Source of the DNA: Kalmanozyma brasiliensis GHG001
Taxonomy: Eukaryota; Basidiomycota; Ustilaginomycetes; Ustilaginales
NCBI RefSeq assembly: GCF_000497045.1
Contig: NW_015961959.1
Span: 496,001 to 560,000, forward strand
Direction of reading: 5' to 3'
DNA length: 64,000 nucleotides
Under the pieces are notes generated by a model. It did no database searches, was not told the origin of the DNA, and worked only from the letters and a program-made list of their open reading frames with translations. The position numbers were made by a program, and so were the translations under genes. Shown here in pieces: positions 1 through 9,296 of this stretch (positions are counted from its first letter, which is position 1; each line of letters opens with the position of its first letter).

Positions 1-691
1 ACCCGTCGAGCGCGTGAATCGAGTTGGGCGTGTGCGTTGCGAGCGGATGCACGATGCTTCTTTGCCACCTCGCCTGCCACCTTCCCTCCCCCGAAGGCGG
101 GGACAGGCGGAAGAGCTCCACGCTCGAAGACTCGCTGCGATGGTTCACCACGAACAGGGTCAATCCCGTCGAGGTGCGGTGGACGGACAGGCCGAGTGGG
201 TGAAATGTGCTGTTCGGGGGGAAGTCCACCAGGTCCACCGGCACAGCGCCTGCTCGTGGTGAGGAGGGCGATGTGGGGTAGGTGTATGTGAACAGCTGAC
301 CACGAGGTAAGGGATCGGTCAGGGGACCCATGACGGTGTTCCACTGCGCTCGGCCCGCATCACAGCTGATGAGCGCCGTCGCCGTCTCGCCGTCGCCGCG
401 AGGGATGAACTCGATGTCTTCGCAAAAGCGGAAAGAAGGCCCGCCACGGACGTTGAAGCATTCTGTCTGGCTCGATGTCGAGTTTCGTACCCAAAAGGCA
501 GGCATGCGTGAGCCTGGGCCGAAGGCGCTCAGCAACCACCGCAGGTTGAGCAAGATCGGCGCAAGGAGGATAGCGAGGAGACCAAGCTTGATCGCTCGAT
601 ACGTTGAGCTTGCGGACGAGACTGGGCCGTCTTGAGGTCGACCTTGAAGTTGGTCCGCAACGCGCTGCTTGTCCAGATCTGCGGACGGCAT
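1..691 (-). CDS. Paraoxonase/arylesterase-like protein, N-terminal part (truncated by window edge)
   Basis: The minus-strand frame is open from an ATG at 691 to the left edge (230 codons), with an in-frame TGA 15 codons upstream that fixes this start. Residues about 35-55 form one hydrophobic segment, read as a signal anchor. The following ectodomain carries blocks of the serum paraoxonase (PON) beta-propeller family: CEDI at residues 90-93 (the family's Cys and calcium-region Asp), VVNH at 181-184 followed by a V-E-L-F strand, and a TPNS segment at 221-224 where PONs have PND. PONs are calcium-dependent lactonases/arylesterases; the substrate of fungal members is unknown. The C-terminal half, with the remaining metal ligands, lies outside the window, so activity cannot be judged. 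An SMP-30/strictosidine-synthase-like propeller is the main alternative. Confidence 0.75.
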   Translation of the reverse strand, partial: MPSADLDKQRVADQLQGRPQDGPVSSASSTYRAIKLGLLAILLAPILLNLRWLLSAFGPGSRMPAFWVRNSTSSQTECFNVRGGPSFRFCEDIEFIPRGDGETATALISCDAGRAQWNTVMGPLTDPLPRGQLFTYTYPTSPSSPRAGAVPVDLVDFPPNSTFHPLGLSVHRTSTGLTLFVVNHRSESSSVELFRLSPPSGEGRWQARWQRSIVHPLATHTPNSIHALDG

Positions 692-1188
692 CCTCTCAGG
701 GAAGGGGTGACCTTGTCTAGTGGTGGTCGGATCTCAACATTGACCATCGCGGTTCTTCTCGGATTGCGCGCTGGCTCATGCGCACAAATCAACGTCCGTA
801 CACGCTTGTTCACACTAGACACCTCACGCGCAACAGTTTCTGGGTCAATGTGCAGATGGATTGCTTTTTTGGGAACGACCCCCAAGCCGATATGTAGGGT
901 GGAGAGGGGTAGTATCGTACATGCGAGGGAAGTCGTAGAGGTTGCCTACGGTGACCACCGCGAGGCGGAGAGGGGATGATAGGAGATGCTGCTGTCGTCA
1001 ACGGGCGACGACGAGCAGATGCATAGTATGCAGGCGACAAGAAGCTGACTGTCTCAGAAGAGAAGAGCCGGTGTGCCGAGTGTGATGATGGGTGGGGCGA
1101 TGACAAGAGAATGTGCGCGAGACTGTAGAGAAACAAGTACTAAGAAACAAGAGAGCAGAAAGGAACAACAAACCAATGCTGAACCCAT
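692..1188. other. Intergenic: paraoxonase-like promoter / eL19 3' flank
   Basis: This stretch separates the start of the paraoxonase-like gene from the eL19 stop; both genes are on the minus strand. Short frames here end quickly or show no family resemblance. No distinct element was recognised. Confidence 0.5.
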
Positions 1189-1776
1189 TTACTTCTTCTC
1201 CTCGGCCTCGTTCTCGACAGCGATGATGGCAGCACGCTTCTCGAGGACACGCTGAGCACGGCGCTCGCGCATGGCCTTGTTGCGCATACGACGAGCCTCC
1301 ATCTGGTCGGACAGGTGCTTGGATCGGGCAGCCTCGGCCTTGGCCTTGTGGATGTGCTCCATGAGGACACGCTTGTTCTTGAAAACGTTACCCTTGGACT
1401 TGAGGTAGAGCTCGTGGTACAGGTGCTTGTCAATCTTGCCAGACTCGCGGTACTTGCGCAAGAGACGGCGGAGGACACGCTGGCGTCGCATCCACATGAC
1501 CTTGGTGGGCATACGGGCCTCCGAGGAACCCTTGCGGTGACCCTGTCCGGTACCACGGCCGGCACGCTTGGCAGCGGCGGTGGCGCGGGCACGCGATCGC
1601 GAGCCGCCGACGACGGGCTTGCGGATGATCTGACCGTCGCGGATGAGCTTGCGGATGTTGGCACGCGAGTTGGCGTTGCCAATGTCGTTCTGCTCGGCGG
1701 GGTCGAGCCAGACCTTGCGCTTACCGCATCCGAGGACCGAGGCCGCGAGACGCTTCTGTGTTCGAAGGTTGACCAT
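1189..1776 (-). CDS. RPL19: 60S ribosomal protein eL19
   Basis: This is a single uninterrupted exon of 195 residues, matching the usual 189-196 for eL19. It starts [13 protein letters not shown], the near-invariant eL19 N-terminus, continues through the basic VWLDPAE and [10 protein letters not shown] blocks, and ends in a long charged helix rich in K, R, E and A. eL19 is a structural protein of the large subunit that also contributes to an intersubunit bridge. The frame is open upstream to about 2067, but the conserved MVNL start places the initiator at 1776. A CCCACAG eight bases upstream of the ATG on the coding strand looks like a splice acceptor, so an intron in the 5' UTR is possible. 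Confidence 0.96.
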   Translation of the reverse strand: MVNLRTQKRLAASVLGCGKRKVWLDPAEQNDIGNANSRANIRKLIRDGQIIRKPVVGGSRSRARATAAAKRAGRGTGQGHRKGSSEARMPTKVMWMRRQRVLRRLLRKYRESGKIDKHLYHELYLKSKGNVFKNKRVLMEHIHKAKAEAARSKHLSDQMEARRMRNKAMRERRAQRVLEKRAAIIAVENEAEEKK

Positions 1777-3497
1777 CTTGATGACTGTGGGTGGTGATGA
1801 TGATGGAAGAGCGGAGAAAGAAAAGGTCAGATATGTGTGCGCCAAATATTGCAAGGGACTCCGTATCTGCGTGCTCCGAGACTCCTGCTGTTGATGAAGG
1901 TGATTGTGTTGGTCGATGGTCGATGTCGCTAGGTCTGCCGACGAGTCGAGATTGCATAGCAGGCGCCGTGCGAATGCGCAAAGCGGTACATGAAAGCAAA
2001 TGCAAAGCTGGTTGTTGCCGGGTCGACGAGCCCCTAAGGGGGGCCTCTTTAGATGACCAGCAAGCAAAGCCGAGTGTGCTATCCCCTATCCGTCCCGTGG
2101 CATCTGCATGTGCTCGCGACTGTCTTCCTGCTTTGCCTCTGCCGACGAACCGAAAGCAGCTTCCTAAAACCGAGCGAGACGTCTCTGGACAGCGATCTCG
2201 CGATGCACCGAGCCGCGTCACGAGGTAGCCCTAGCAGCTGGGTCTAGCCATAAGAGATGAAAGTCCGTCCTTGCAATGCGATGCGTACCATTTCAGATGT
2301 CAGGTGTAAAGCGAATGGCGATGATATGATGGCTGAGAGGCGTGGACGGCTGGAGATGCTATGTTTGGCAAGACGACGAGTGTTGCCTGAGGTCGGACGT
2401 CAAAGCAGTGGCGATTGCAAATTGTGCTGATGCTGATGCTGTGTGGAGTTGCGAACGCCGTCGATATTGCTGATTGCGCGCTGTATATTCTCTTCGTCGA
2501 TAGCAGGAGTCCCGAGCAGAGACGTTTGCGATATGCTAGACACTTACGTTCTTAGGACTTGAGGGGTCTTGATGATGATGACGAGGAGAGGAAGAGAGGT
2601 GACGACCAAACCTCAAAGTCTGGCTGAGTGACTGGCTGTCTGGCCAACTCTCGCTCGAGCTCAACGCTTTTGGCCACTGCGCCAGTCTCCGAGCTGCCAG
2701 AAAACCAAGACTGCTGAGCTGCTGCCTAAAAAAGTCCCGTCTTCAACTTTTCGCCTGCTCGTGGCCCTTTTGGCGCGCATCCTTCGTTGGCTACGCCAAA
2801 AGCCTCGAGATAGCCTGTCTGCTGCCTTGTTTTGCGTCACAGCCTTGCGGCCGCTCTCTGCAAAAGTCTCGATTGCGGCATCCAAGCCTGAAATCTCGAG
2901 TCGGGCTACCCTGCCAGTCAACATGGATTGTATTTCGACAATTTGAATCCAAGCTTGGAAAGAACACCTCGGCCGAGGTTAAAGATCACGTTTGGAAGAC
3001 ATTTTGTAATCCACCTTGCTATGGCAAATTTCACGTCAGGCGCGCGTGATGCTTTCGCCTTGTGCTGCCTCGCTTGCGATTGTGCTGAGTCTCAGAGAGC
3101 TCTTATGCCTGCTAGGCTCAGAAGACAGCTACGATACTGGCTCGGCAGCCTTGGTTTTCCCAGGCCGGTCAAGTGGGTTGCAGACGAGTGTCTTGCCTAG
3201 CTGCCGGCAGAATTCGAACTTTGACTGCGCTGAGCTGGCTCGAATCTGGAGAGTGACTGCTGCTGAGTCTCTGGTACCGAAATTTGCTCAGCCTCGACTC
3301 AGGATTTTTGCGCGCGCAATCACAGGCAGCAGAGCGCAGTCAGTGGCGGGTTGGGCTGGTCACAGGCTGCTGGTCAGTCAATTCGTAAACCTTAGTCGAC
3401 CAACCAGCTTAGCCAGCCAAGAGAACATCGATATTGGCGCCACTCGCGATCATCCTTCTTTCCCTCCAGTAACACACTCACATCTACATACATCAAA
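1777..3497. promoter_or_regulatory. Divergent intergenic region between eL19 and eS27
   Basis: These 1.7 kb lie between two ribosomal protein genes transcribed away from each other. Frames inside lack recognisable domains. The last 60 bases before the eS27 start are C/T/A-rich with almost no G, as expected of a short 5' UTR. Shared control of the two genes is inferred only from arrangement. Confidence 0.5.
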
Positions 3498-4798
3498 ATG
3501 GTAAGCTTCCCATTTCGCAAACGCGGGTCAACAGTCTCGTAGTGTAGCGGTACCAGCAGCTGGCAGCAGAGTCCTGGACAGCACCGTGCGATCAATGGGG
3601 CGAATCGACCTCGACAGCTCACCGAGGAGGATAGTGGCAATCAGCATGGCACGTCGACGAGCTATATCTTCAGACATGATGTCTCAACGTCCTTCGACAG
3701 CGCACTGCTTACCAAACGGCAGTCGAGACGAGCATCGCCACCAAGGTTCACACGCAAACGAACGAGTTTATGACGTTGCAGCCCAGCCAGAACGGCGATC
3801 GCCACCTGCTATCAGCAGCATCAGCCAGTCATTGCAGGTCTTCTTTGGGCGGCGCATCCTGCATCTGCGTCGTTCGTCGTTCAACACAGGCCATTGCATG
3901 TCCATCGCAAGTGTAGGCTCTCATCAGCACGCACCACAGACGGGCCATCTCAACAGCCAAGCATCGCAGCAAACCGCAATACGGAGCGTCGACGTCTCTG
4001 TGTGCGTATGTCCCCGCCCGCGCTTACGCAGTGGGTTGCGCGACGTGCGCATCCGAGATCGCGGACTCGGAGGTTTAGCTCCACCCGTATCTCCTTGCAG
4101 TAGCTCCATGTTCCACCGCTGCATCGTCGCTACCATGGGACAGACGTTTGTTCTCAATTCCTCCCACATCCGTCTTCGCGGTTCAGCGTAAACAGCCACA
4201 AGGTTCGACACTCATCGCATTCGACTGCTCCGCTCCAGCCGCGACATCGATCATACCGCAGTATCATACCGCAGTGGCGCTTCGACCATCACACCATGCC
4301 ATCTTATGGCATCCACCGCTCGTGCCTGGCTTCCAAGCCACCATACATCACCTTTGCATCGCAAAGAAGCTCGACACATGCACCAACCTGTTCTTTCGAT
4401 GGTCGTGCCGACGACCTCATTCCTGCACCACCTACACCCTGCTGTCAGCCGATCACACTACGCTACGAGACTTTGCTCCGCCACTGATCTGATCACAGCG
4501 AGCACATCCACTGACTATTCCCCCCTCTATCGTATTGACTCCTCCGCAGACTCTCGCCGTCGACCTCCTCAACCCCTCCGCCGAGCAGCAGGCTCGTTCG
4601 CACAAGCTCAAGCGACTGGTACAGAACCCCAACTCGTTCTTCATGGACGTCAAGTGCCCCGGTTGCTTCGCCATCACCACCGTCTTCTCGCACGCCCAGA
4701 CCGTTGTTGTCTGCGGCTCGTGCGCCCAGGTGCTCTCGCAGCCCACCGGTGGTAAGGCCCGCTTGACCGAGGGCTGCTCTTTCCGCAAGAAGGCGTAA
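3498..4798 (+). CDS. RPS27: 40S ribosomal protein eS27
   Basis: The CDS joins 3498-3500 (ATG alone) to 4550-4798, giving 83 residues, the normal family length. The donor GTAAGC follows the start codon directly and the acceptor is CTCCGCAG, restoring M-T-L-A-V-D-L-L, the expected eS27 N-terminus. The zinc-binding C4 motif is intact (CPGC, then CGSC after the TTVFSHAQT segment). The protein is a structural component of the small subunit. An intron placed directly after the initiator ATG is common in fungal ribosomal protein genes. The second-exon frame also runs upstream into the intron (from an ATG at 4535), but that start does not match the family. Confidence 0.95.
3501..4549 (+). other. Long first intron of eS27 (1,049 nt)
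   Basis: GTAAGC donor, TTGAC-like branch site a few bases before the CTCCGCAG acceptor. It is four or more times longer than any other intron seen in the window. It contains a 201-codon chance frame (3586-4191) without family resemblance. I looked for C/D-box snoRNA signatures (TGATGA with a downstream CTGA) and saw no convincing pair. Confidence 0.8.
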
Positions 4799-5241
4799 AT
4801 CGGTTGTTCACCGACTTTGCGTTCCGATCCAGCAGCTTTCCCGTCTCCCAGCATGTAGCACCACATATCGAAAAAAGGGTCATCCGCCCGCAACCCAGGA
4901 GGTACACACTCGTGTATCTTTGAATCATCCATCGGCTTCTTGTACCATGGCTATTCATTTGCATTGCGTCCTCACCAGAAGGCGCAGCATTCATTCCCCC
5001 CCTCTTTCGCATGAAGCATGATCCGCTCCTGTGATTCTCTCGCAATTCATTGCACTTGTCAAAACACGATCGGTTCGAGGATGTTATTTTGAGGTCTGAT
5101 ATGATGATGCAGTTTGATGCGATTGTCCGGTCTGATGTGAGCACGGTGAGACAGCGAGCACGATGAGAAGCGATTCTATGCAAAACAACTGACACGAGGC
5201 CGAGACTGTGGAAGGCTACGCCAGTGAGTGAGGTAGGAGTG
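4799..5241. other. Intergenic between convergent eS27 and PFA4-type genes
   Basis: Contains only the 3' flanks of two convergent genes. No distinct terminator motif or coding frame was recognised. Confidence 0.5.
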
Positions 5242-7286
5242 TCACACGGTCCACCCGCCCCTCGGCCGCACCTCGTACCCCTCCGACCCGCGGCGCACCA
5301 ACACCCGAGCGCCGCCGACCTTTGCGTCCTCCTCGTCGTCCTCTTCGTCGTCCTCTTCCTCTTCCTCCACAACGCCATACTGGAAAGCGTCCTCGTTGTC
5401 GTGGAAGCCATTTCCATACGCGTACGGTCGATCGTGCGCATCGACGCCGTAGTAGTCGGCATCGAAGCCGTCCAGCGCGGCGAGCTGATCTGCGTCTGGT
5501 TCCGCCATCATCCGTGGCCCTGTGGGGTATGCAACAACGTCGTCGTCCGAATCGCTCTCCTCATCCCCTTCGCCCTCTTCGTTCGCACTTTGCTCCTCCC
5601 GTTCTTCATGTGCATATGCCGCTCCGCGATAGCGTAGACCAGCATTGGACGGGCGCAGATTGGGATTGAACCCAGACCCGTAGGTGAATGGGCTACTGGA
5701 CGACGCGCCCGGTGGAGCCGAGAAAAGTTCGGGTGCGTACGTTGTCTTGGTCGGATCTTTGGGTGGCCATCTGTACTGCGCGCCTGGGTCTGTGGGTGCG
5801 AAGAAGGATGGGGGGCGGGTCAGTGAACGGATCTTCGGTTGGTTGTGGCATCGGCTTGAACTGGATGATGAAGGAAGGGGAAAGGGAGGGGCACGTACCA
5901 GTTGAGCAGATGTACCCCTTCCTCTCACCCCGCTTCTCCCTCTTGCACACCGTCGCCGGCCTGATCGTGCCGAGCCTGCATCGCATGCCACCGCTCCCAC
6001 CTCAGCCGATGCATCACGCTCGCCTCGAGCTCGGCATCCACGTAGCTCTCCTCGTCCTCCTCCTCCATCATCTCCATCCCTCCATCCTGCAGCGCAGTCT
6101 GGATCTTCCATCTACGACTTTTGATGCTCCTCACACTGATAGAGCGGTACTTACCGAGCCCATTTGCCACGTCGTACTCCAATCCCTCACCTACACCCCC
6201 TCTCCCTGGGAGGCACCACATCAACGGGCTGCTCCCTAACACCTCCCTTACATTCCGCCATACACCCAGGTCGTAGGGATACTTGATCTTCCGCACCCTC
6301 CCCCGCCTTACCATCGTTGCCACTCTCTCCTTCTCCCAACTCTCAATGGTCGTCTGGTTCACCGCTGCGCAGTAAAAGTGATACGCGCTAAAACAGCCAA
6401 CCAACACCCACACGGGTATGCACAAAGCGTAGTTGATCACCAACCACACCACCTCGCTCGTCCCTGGCTCTCTCCAATACCCATAGCTGTTCCACCAGTC
6501 ACCTACGCGGCCTGAGATCATCGCCAGATGAAACGTGCACGTCACGTCGACGGCAAAGAGGAACCGTAGGAAGGAGGCGTAGTTGTGGAACCCGACGCAG
6601 TTGGCAAGCCAGGGACAGTGGTGGTCCATGCGCAGCACGCACCGGTTGCACGTCTTGCAGTGGTGCGATCGGGGAGGTTTGTAGGCCGAACAGGTTTTGC
6701 AGTAGCGTGGACGGTAGATGTGCTGTTTGAGCTCCATGATCGCAGAAGAGGAGGGGTCGAGGGCGGACCAGTCCGGCTCCCATCCAGAGGACACACCGCC
6801 AGGGTCCGTGGTGACGCACAGGTAGTAGTTGTAGAAGATCAGGCCCAGGCCGAGGTTGAATGGGATCAGCACGGAAAGGAGGGTGGGAAGGGTGAAGGAC
6901 GGCGTCTTGTGGTAGTACGGCAGCATGATGAAGAGTTGAGAGGTGTAGCCGAGGATGGAGATGAGGAGCGTGGTGAGCGTTACCCAGATGACCTCGGACC
7001 ATTTGAGCGGCGTGCGTCGTTTGCCGTTGGGTATTGACGGGCCACTCGAGCCGGATGAGGAGAGATCGATGGATCCGTCGGCTGGCTGCGCGGCCTCGTC
7101 TCTGTGAGATAGCAGTGGTTGACCCTCCTTTGAGAGAGAGTGCGCTTCGACCTCGCCATCGCTCTCAGAGTTGGGGTAAGCGCCGTCGTCGAGGTCTGCC
7201 TTCGACGCGCTTGCTGGGCAGCCTTTCGCGCGCAGAGTCGAGATCGTCTCTGCGCGACCGTTTGATGAAGACATTGCTTGCGACAT
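5242..7286 (-). CDS. PFA4: DHHC palmitoyltransferase, PFA4-type
   Basis: S-acyltransferase of endomembranes, attaching palmitate to cysteines of membrane proteins. The proposed CDS joins 7286-5929 and 5860-5242 (658 residues) across a 68-nt intron with donor GTGAGA, a CTCAAC branch site and acceptor CATCCAG. The cysteine-rich domain contains DHHC at residues 221-224 followed by PW, four hydrophobic spans surround it, and an NQTTIE motif follows the last span, as in PFA4/TTxE enzymes. The C-terminus is very acidic, with long Glu/Asp runs. The tail frame is certain but the exact splice is not: a donor GTGTGC with acceptor CCCACAG would give the same tail frame and a slightly different junction. 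A second ATG at 7274 is an alternative start. In yeast Pfa4 modifies the chitin synthase Chs3. Confidence 0.88.
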
Positions 7287-7913
7287 TGTGCGGGATCGCA
7301 CCGTACCGTGAGGGACCTCGAGAAGGAAGCAGCTGCTTGGGTCCGTTCTTCAGACGGCCATGGCAAGCCCGAAGTCGTATCCTGTCCGGTCAGGCCTGCT
7401 AAGTTGTGAAGGGCGCCTGCGCACAGCCGTCCGAGCCAGCCGCGTGGTGCTCGATGATGGTGGTGGGGCAGAGCAAAGCCGACAGGCAAGCAAGGATGCC
7501 AACTTAACGTTCCAAAGCGGAAAGATTTCGCCGAGAGACCCTTGGCTGCACAGCCGAGCCAAATTTAGCTCAGAAGTGTTACTTTGGCGCGCTCATGCCA
7601 AGGTGCTTGCTGAGAGTCGTCACAAAGGCTCGAGCTCGCTCTTTGACCCTCCCAGTCTGACGACCTGGATCGCCTTTCGGCTTCTTCCGTCTCGACAGCT
7701 CATCACTCAGCACAAGAGGCCCAGCCTGTCACTTTTTGTTCTTAGAGAGATCAGATACGCGGAAAGGGAGCCTATATACAGGAAGGAAAGCATGCCCAAC
7801 CAACGCTGAGCGAGTAACATTTCTTGCGAGCAGTTCACATCAGTCCGAAGGGATCGGCTTGAGCGGTGATTCGCATGCGAGATGGAGCGTGATGCGGCGA
7901 TCCACCGACTTCC
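7287..7913. promoter_or_regulatory. Upstream region of the PFA4-type gene / 3' flank of YKT6
   Basis: Both flanking genes are on the minus strand, so the promoter of the palmitoyltransferase must lie here. No coding frame with family resemblance and no clear box element were seen. Confidence 0.45.
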
Positions 7914-8774
7914 TCACATGACTACGCAGCACGAGTTCTGCTTCTTGGCCGTCTTGTAGAACATCTTGCTCTGTTCGCTCAGCGTGCCGGACTTTTCGAC
8001 GAGCTTGTCGAGGTCCTCGCCGCGCTGGAGGACCGAGTCAATGGTCTTGTGCTGTTGGCCGTCGATCGAAGATTGCGGTCACACCATGAAAGAAGTTGTC
8101 AGCAGTGGCTCTCGTCATCCTGTCACTAGATTTCCTGAAATGGACGTATGTTGCACTTACCAGCACGATCTTGGTCTCATCCAGCTCCTGTTGAACCTTC
8201 ATAATGGTATCCGCCTGTCTGGGATCCTGGTATCTCTTGACGTAGTCGACGCTTTGCGGGAAGGCGCTCAGTCCCAGCAGCGGCTCGCCCTTTGGCGGTG
8301 CAGTGGCAGACCCGGTGGTGATCGCATTGACCTTGGCCTCCCACTGCGACTTTGGCACCTTGATGACGAATTCGTCGAGGGTCTTGTTGAGGAGCGAGTG
8401 GGCGACGCGCGCGGGGTACTCGGTGTCGGTGATGAGGACGCCCGCGAGCCCATCGGATGCCGGGCGCGCGTGTACGTGCGCAACATACGAGTTCTCTTGG
8501 ACGGATTGACGCTGTGTCGGTTGTGTTCGCTCCGCTACCGTCTACGTTCACAATGGTCGAGCAAAAAGGATAGCAGATTGAGTCAGTGAGCAGGATGCAC
8601 TTCGAGGTTTGCATGAGTAAAGATGGCCGGACTTACCCTCGCCATGAATCCCATCATGTCCTGCACCGTTCCACGCTGGAAGAAGCCAAACGAGCCGAGC
8701 TCCCACGCTGTCGTCAGCGGTACCGCACCAGCACCGGGTGGGCTGGCCAGGATGAGCAAGCCGTAGATCTGCAT
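7914..8774 (-). CDS. YKT6: R-SNARE YKT6
   Basis: SNARE acting in ER-Golgi, endosomal and vacuolar fusion. Three exons (8774-8637, 8541-8161, 8051-7914) give 218 residues. Introns of 95 and 109 nt both have GTAAGT donors, and both fall between codons. The N-terminus is a longin domain starting [10 protein letters not shown]. The SNARE helix (about 155-210) shows the heptad pattern [19 protein letters not shown], with Arg at the expected zero layer. The protein ends NSCCVVM: a CAAX box preceded by a second cysteine, the doubly lipidated anchor that replaces a membrane span in Ykt6. All key features are present. Confidence 0.96.
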
Positions 8775-9296
8775 CTTGGATGTGAAGCGAGTCGATGCCT
8801 GGAGCTAGATGCGTCGGATGAAACCTTGTCAGCGAGAGTCCGTTCCAAGGAAGTGAGCGGTCTTAAGCAAAGAGGATGCAAGCAGCTTCGACGTCGTGGA
8901 TGGAGTTGGAGAGGAGAGAGTGGAGGATGATGCTGAATGGGTGGATTTCAACACACGCCCGCCGCTTGCTGCGAGCGTGCATGCAACACTCCGTCGATCT
9001 GGCAAACAACCGAGCGGGGGCTGAGACAAGAAGGCAGCACAAAGGCTGTCGAAATCTAAAATTTAAAGGGGCGATTTCAGCGGCCAGAGTCGCTGACTGG
9101 CAAGCTCACGACCCTTGCGATCTGCATGCATGCTTTGAACCTTCTCATAACCACACCGGTCCATCTATCATGACCCACCTTGGATCGACATCATGTATCT
9201 GCACACGAGCAACCAACGTGTACGTTGAGCACAGCATGGACCCGCTTAGCAGAGCACATTGAAGTTGCCATTGAGAACTGATTGACGACGCGCGTG
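8775..9296. promoter_or_regulatory. YKT6 upstream region / CENP-L 3' flank
   Basis: About 520 bases between two minus-strand genes, including an A/T-rich patch near 9050-9070. Frames here are not convincing. No known promoter element was recognised. Confidence 0.45.

Noticed and set aside
1777..2067. 97-codon N-terminal extension of eL19.
   Set aside because: eL19 proteins start at MVNL; the extension is low-quality sequence and probably 5' UTR or upstream DNA.
3586..4191. 201-codon plus-strand frame.
   Set aside because: It lies wholly inside the eS27 intron, has no family resemblance, and an overlapping minus-strand frame is equally long.
5660..5675. On the minus strand, CTGGGTTCAATCCCAA looks like a tRNA T-arm/B box.
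   Set aside because: It lies inside the coding tail of the PFA4-type gene, and no matching A box or acceptor stem is present.
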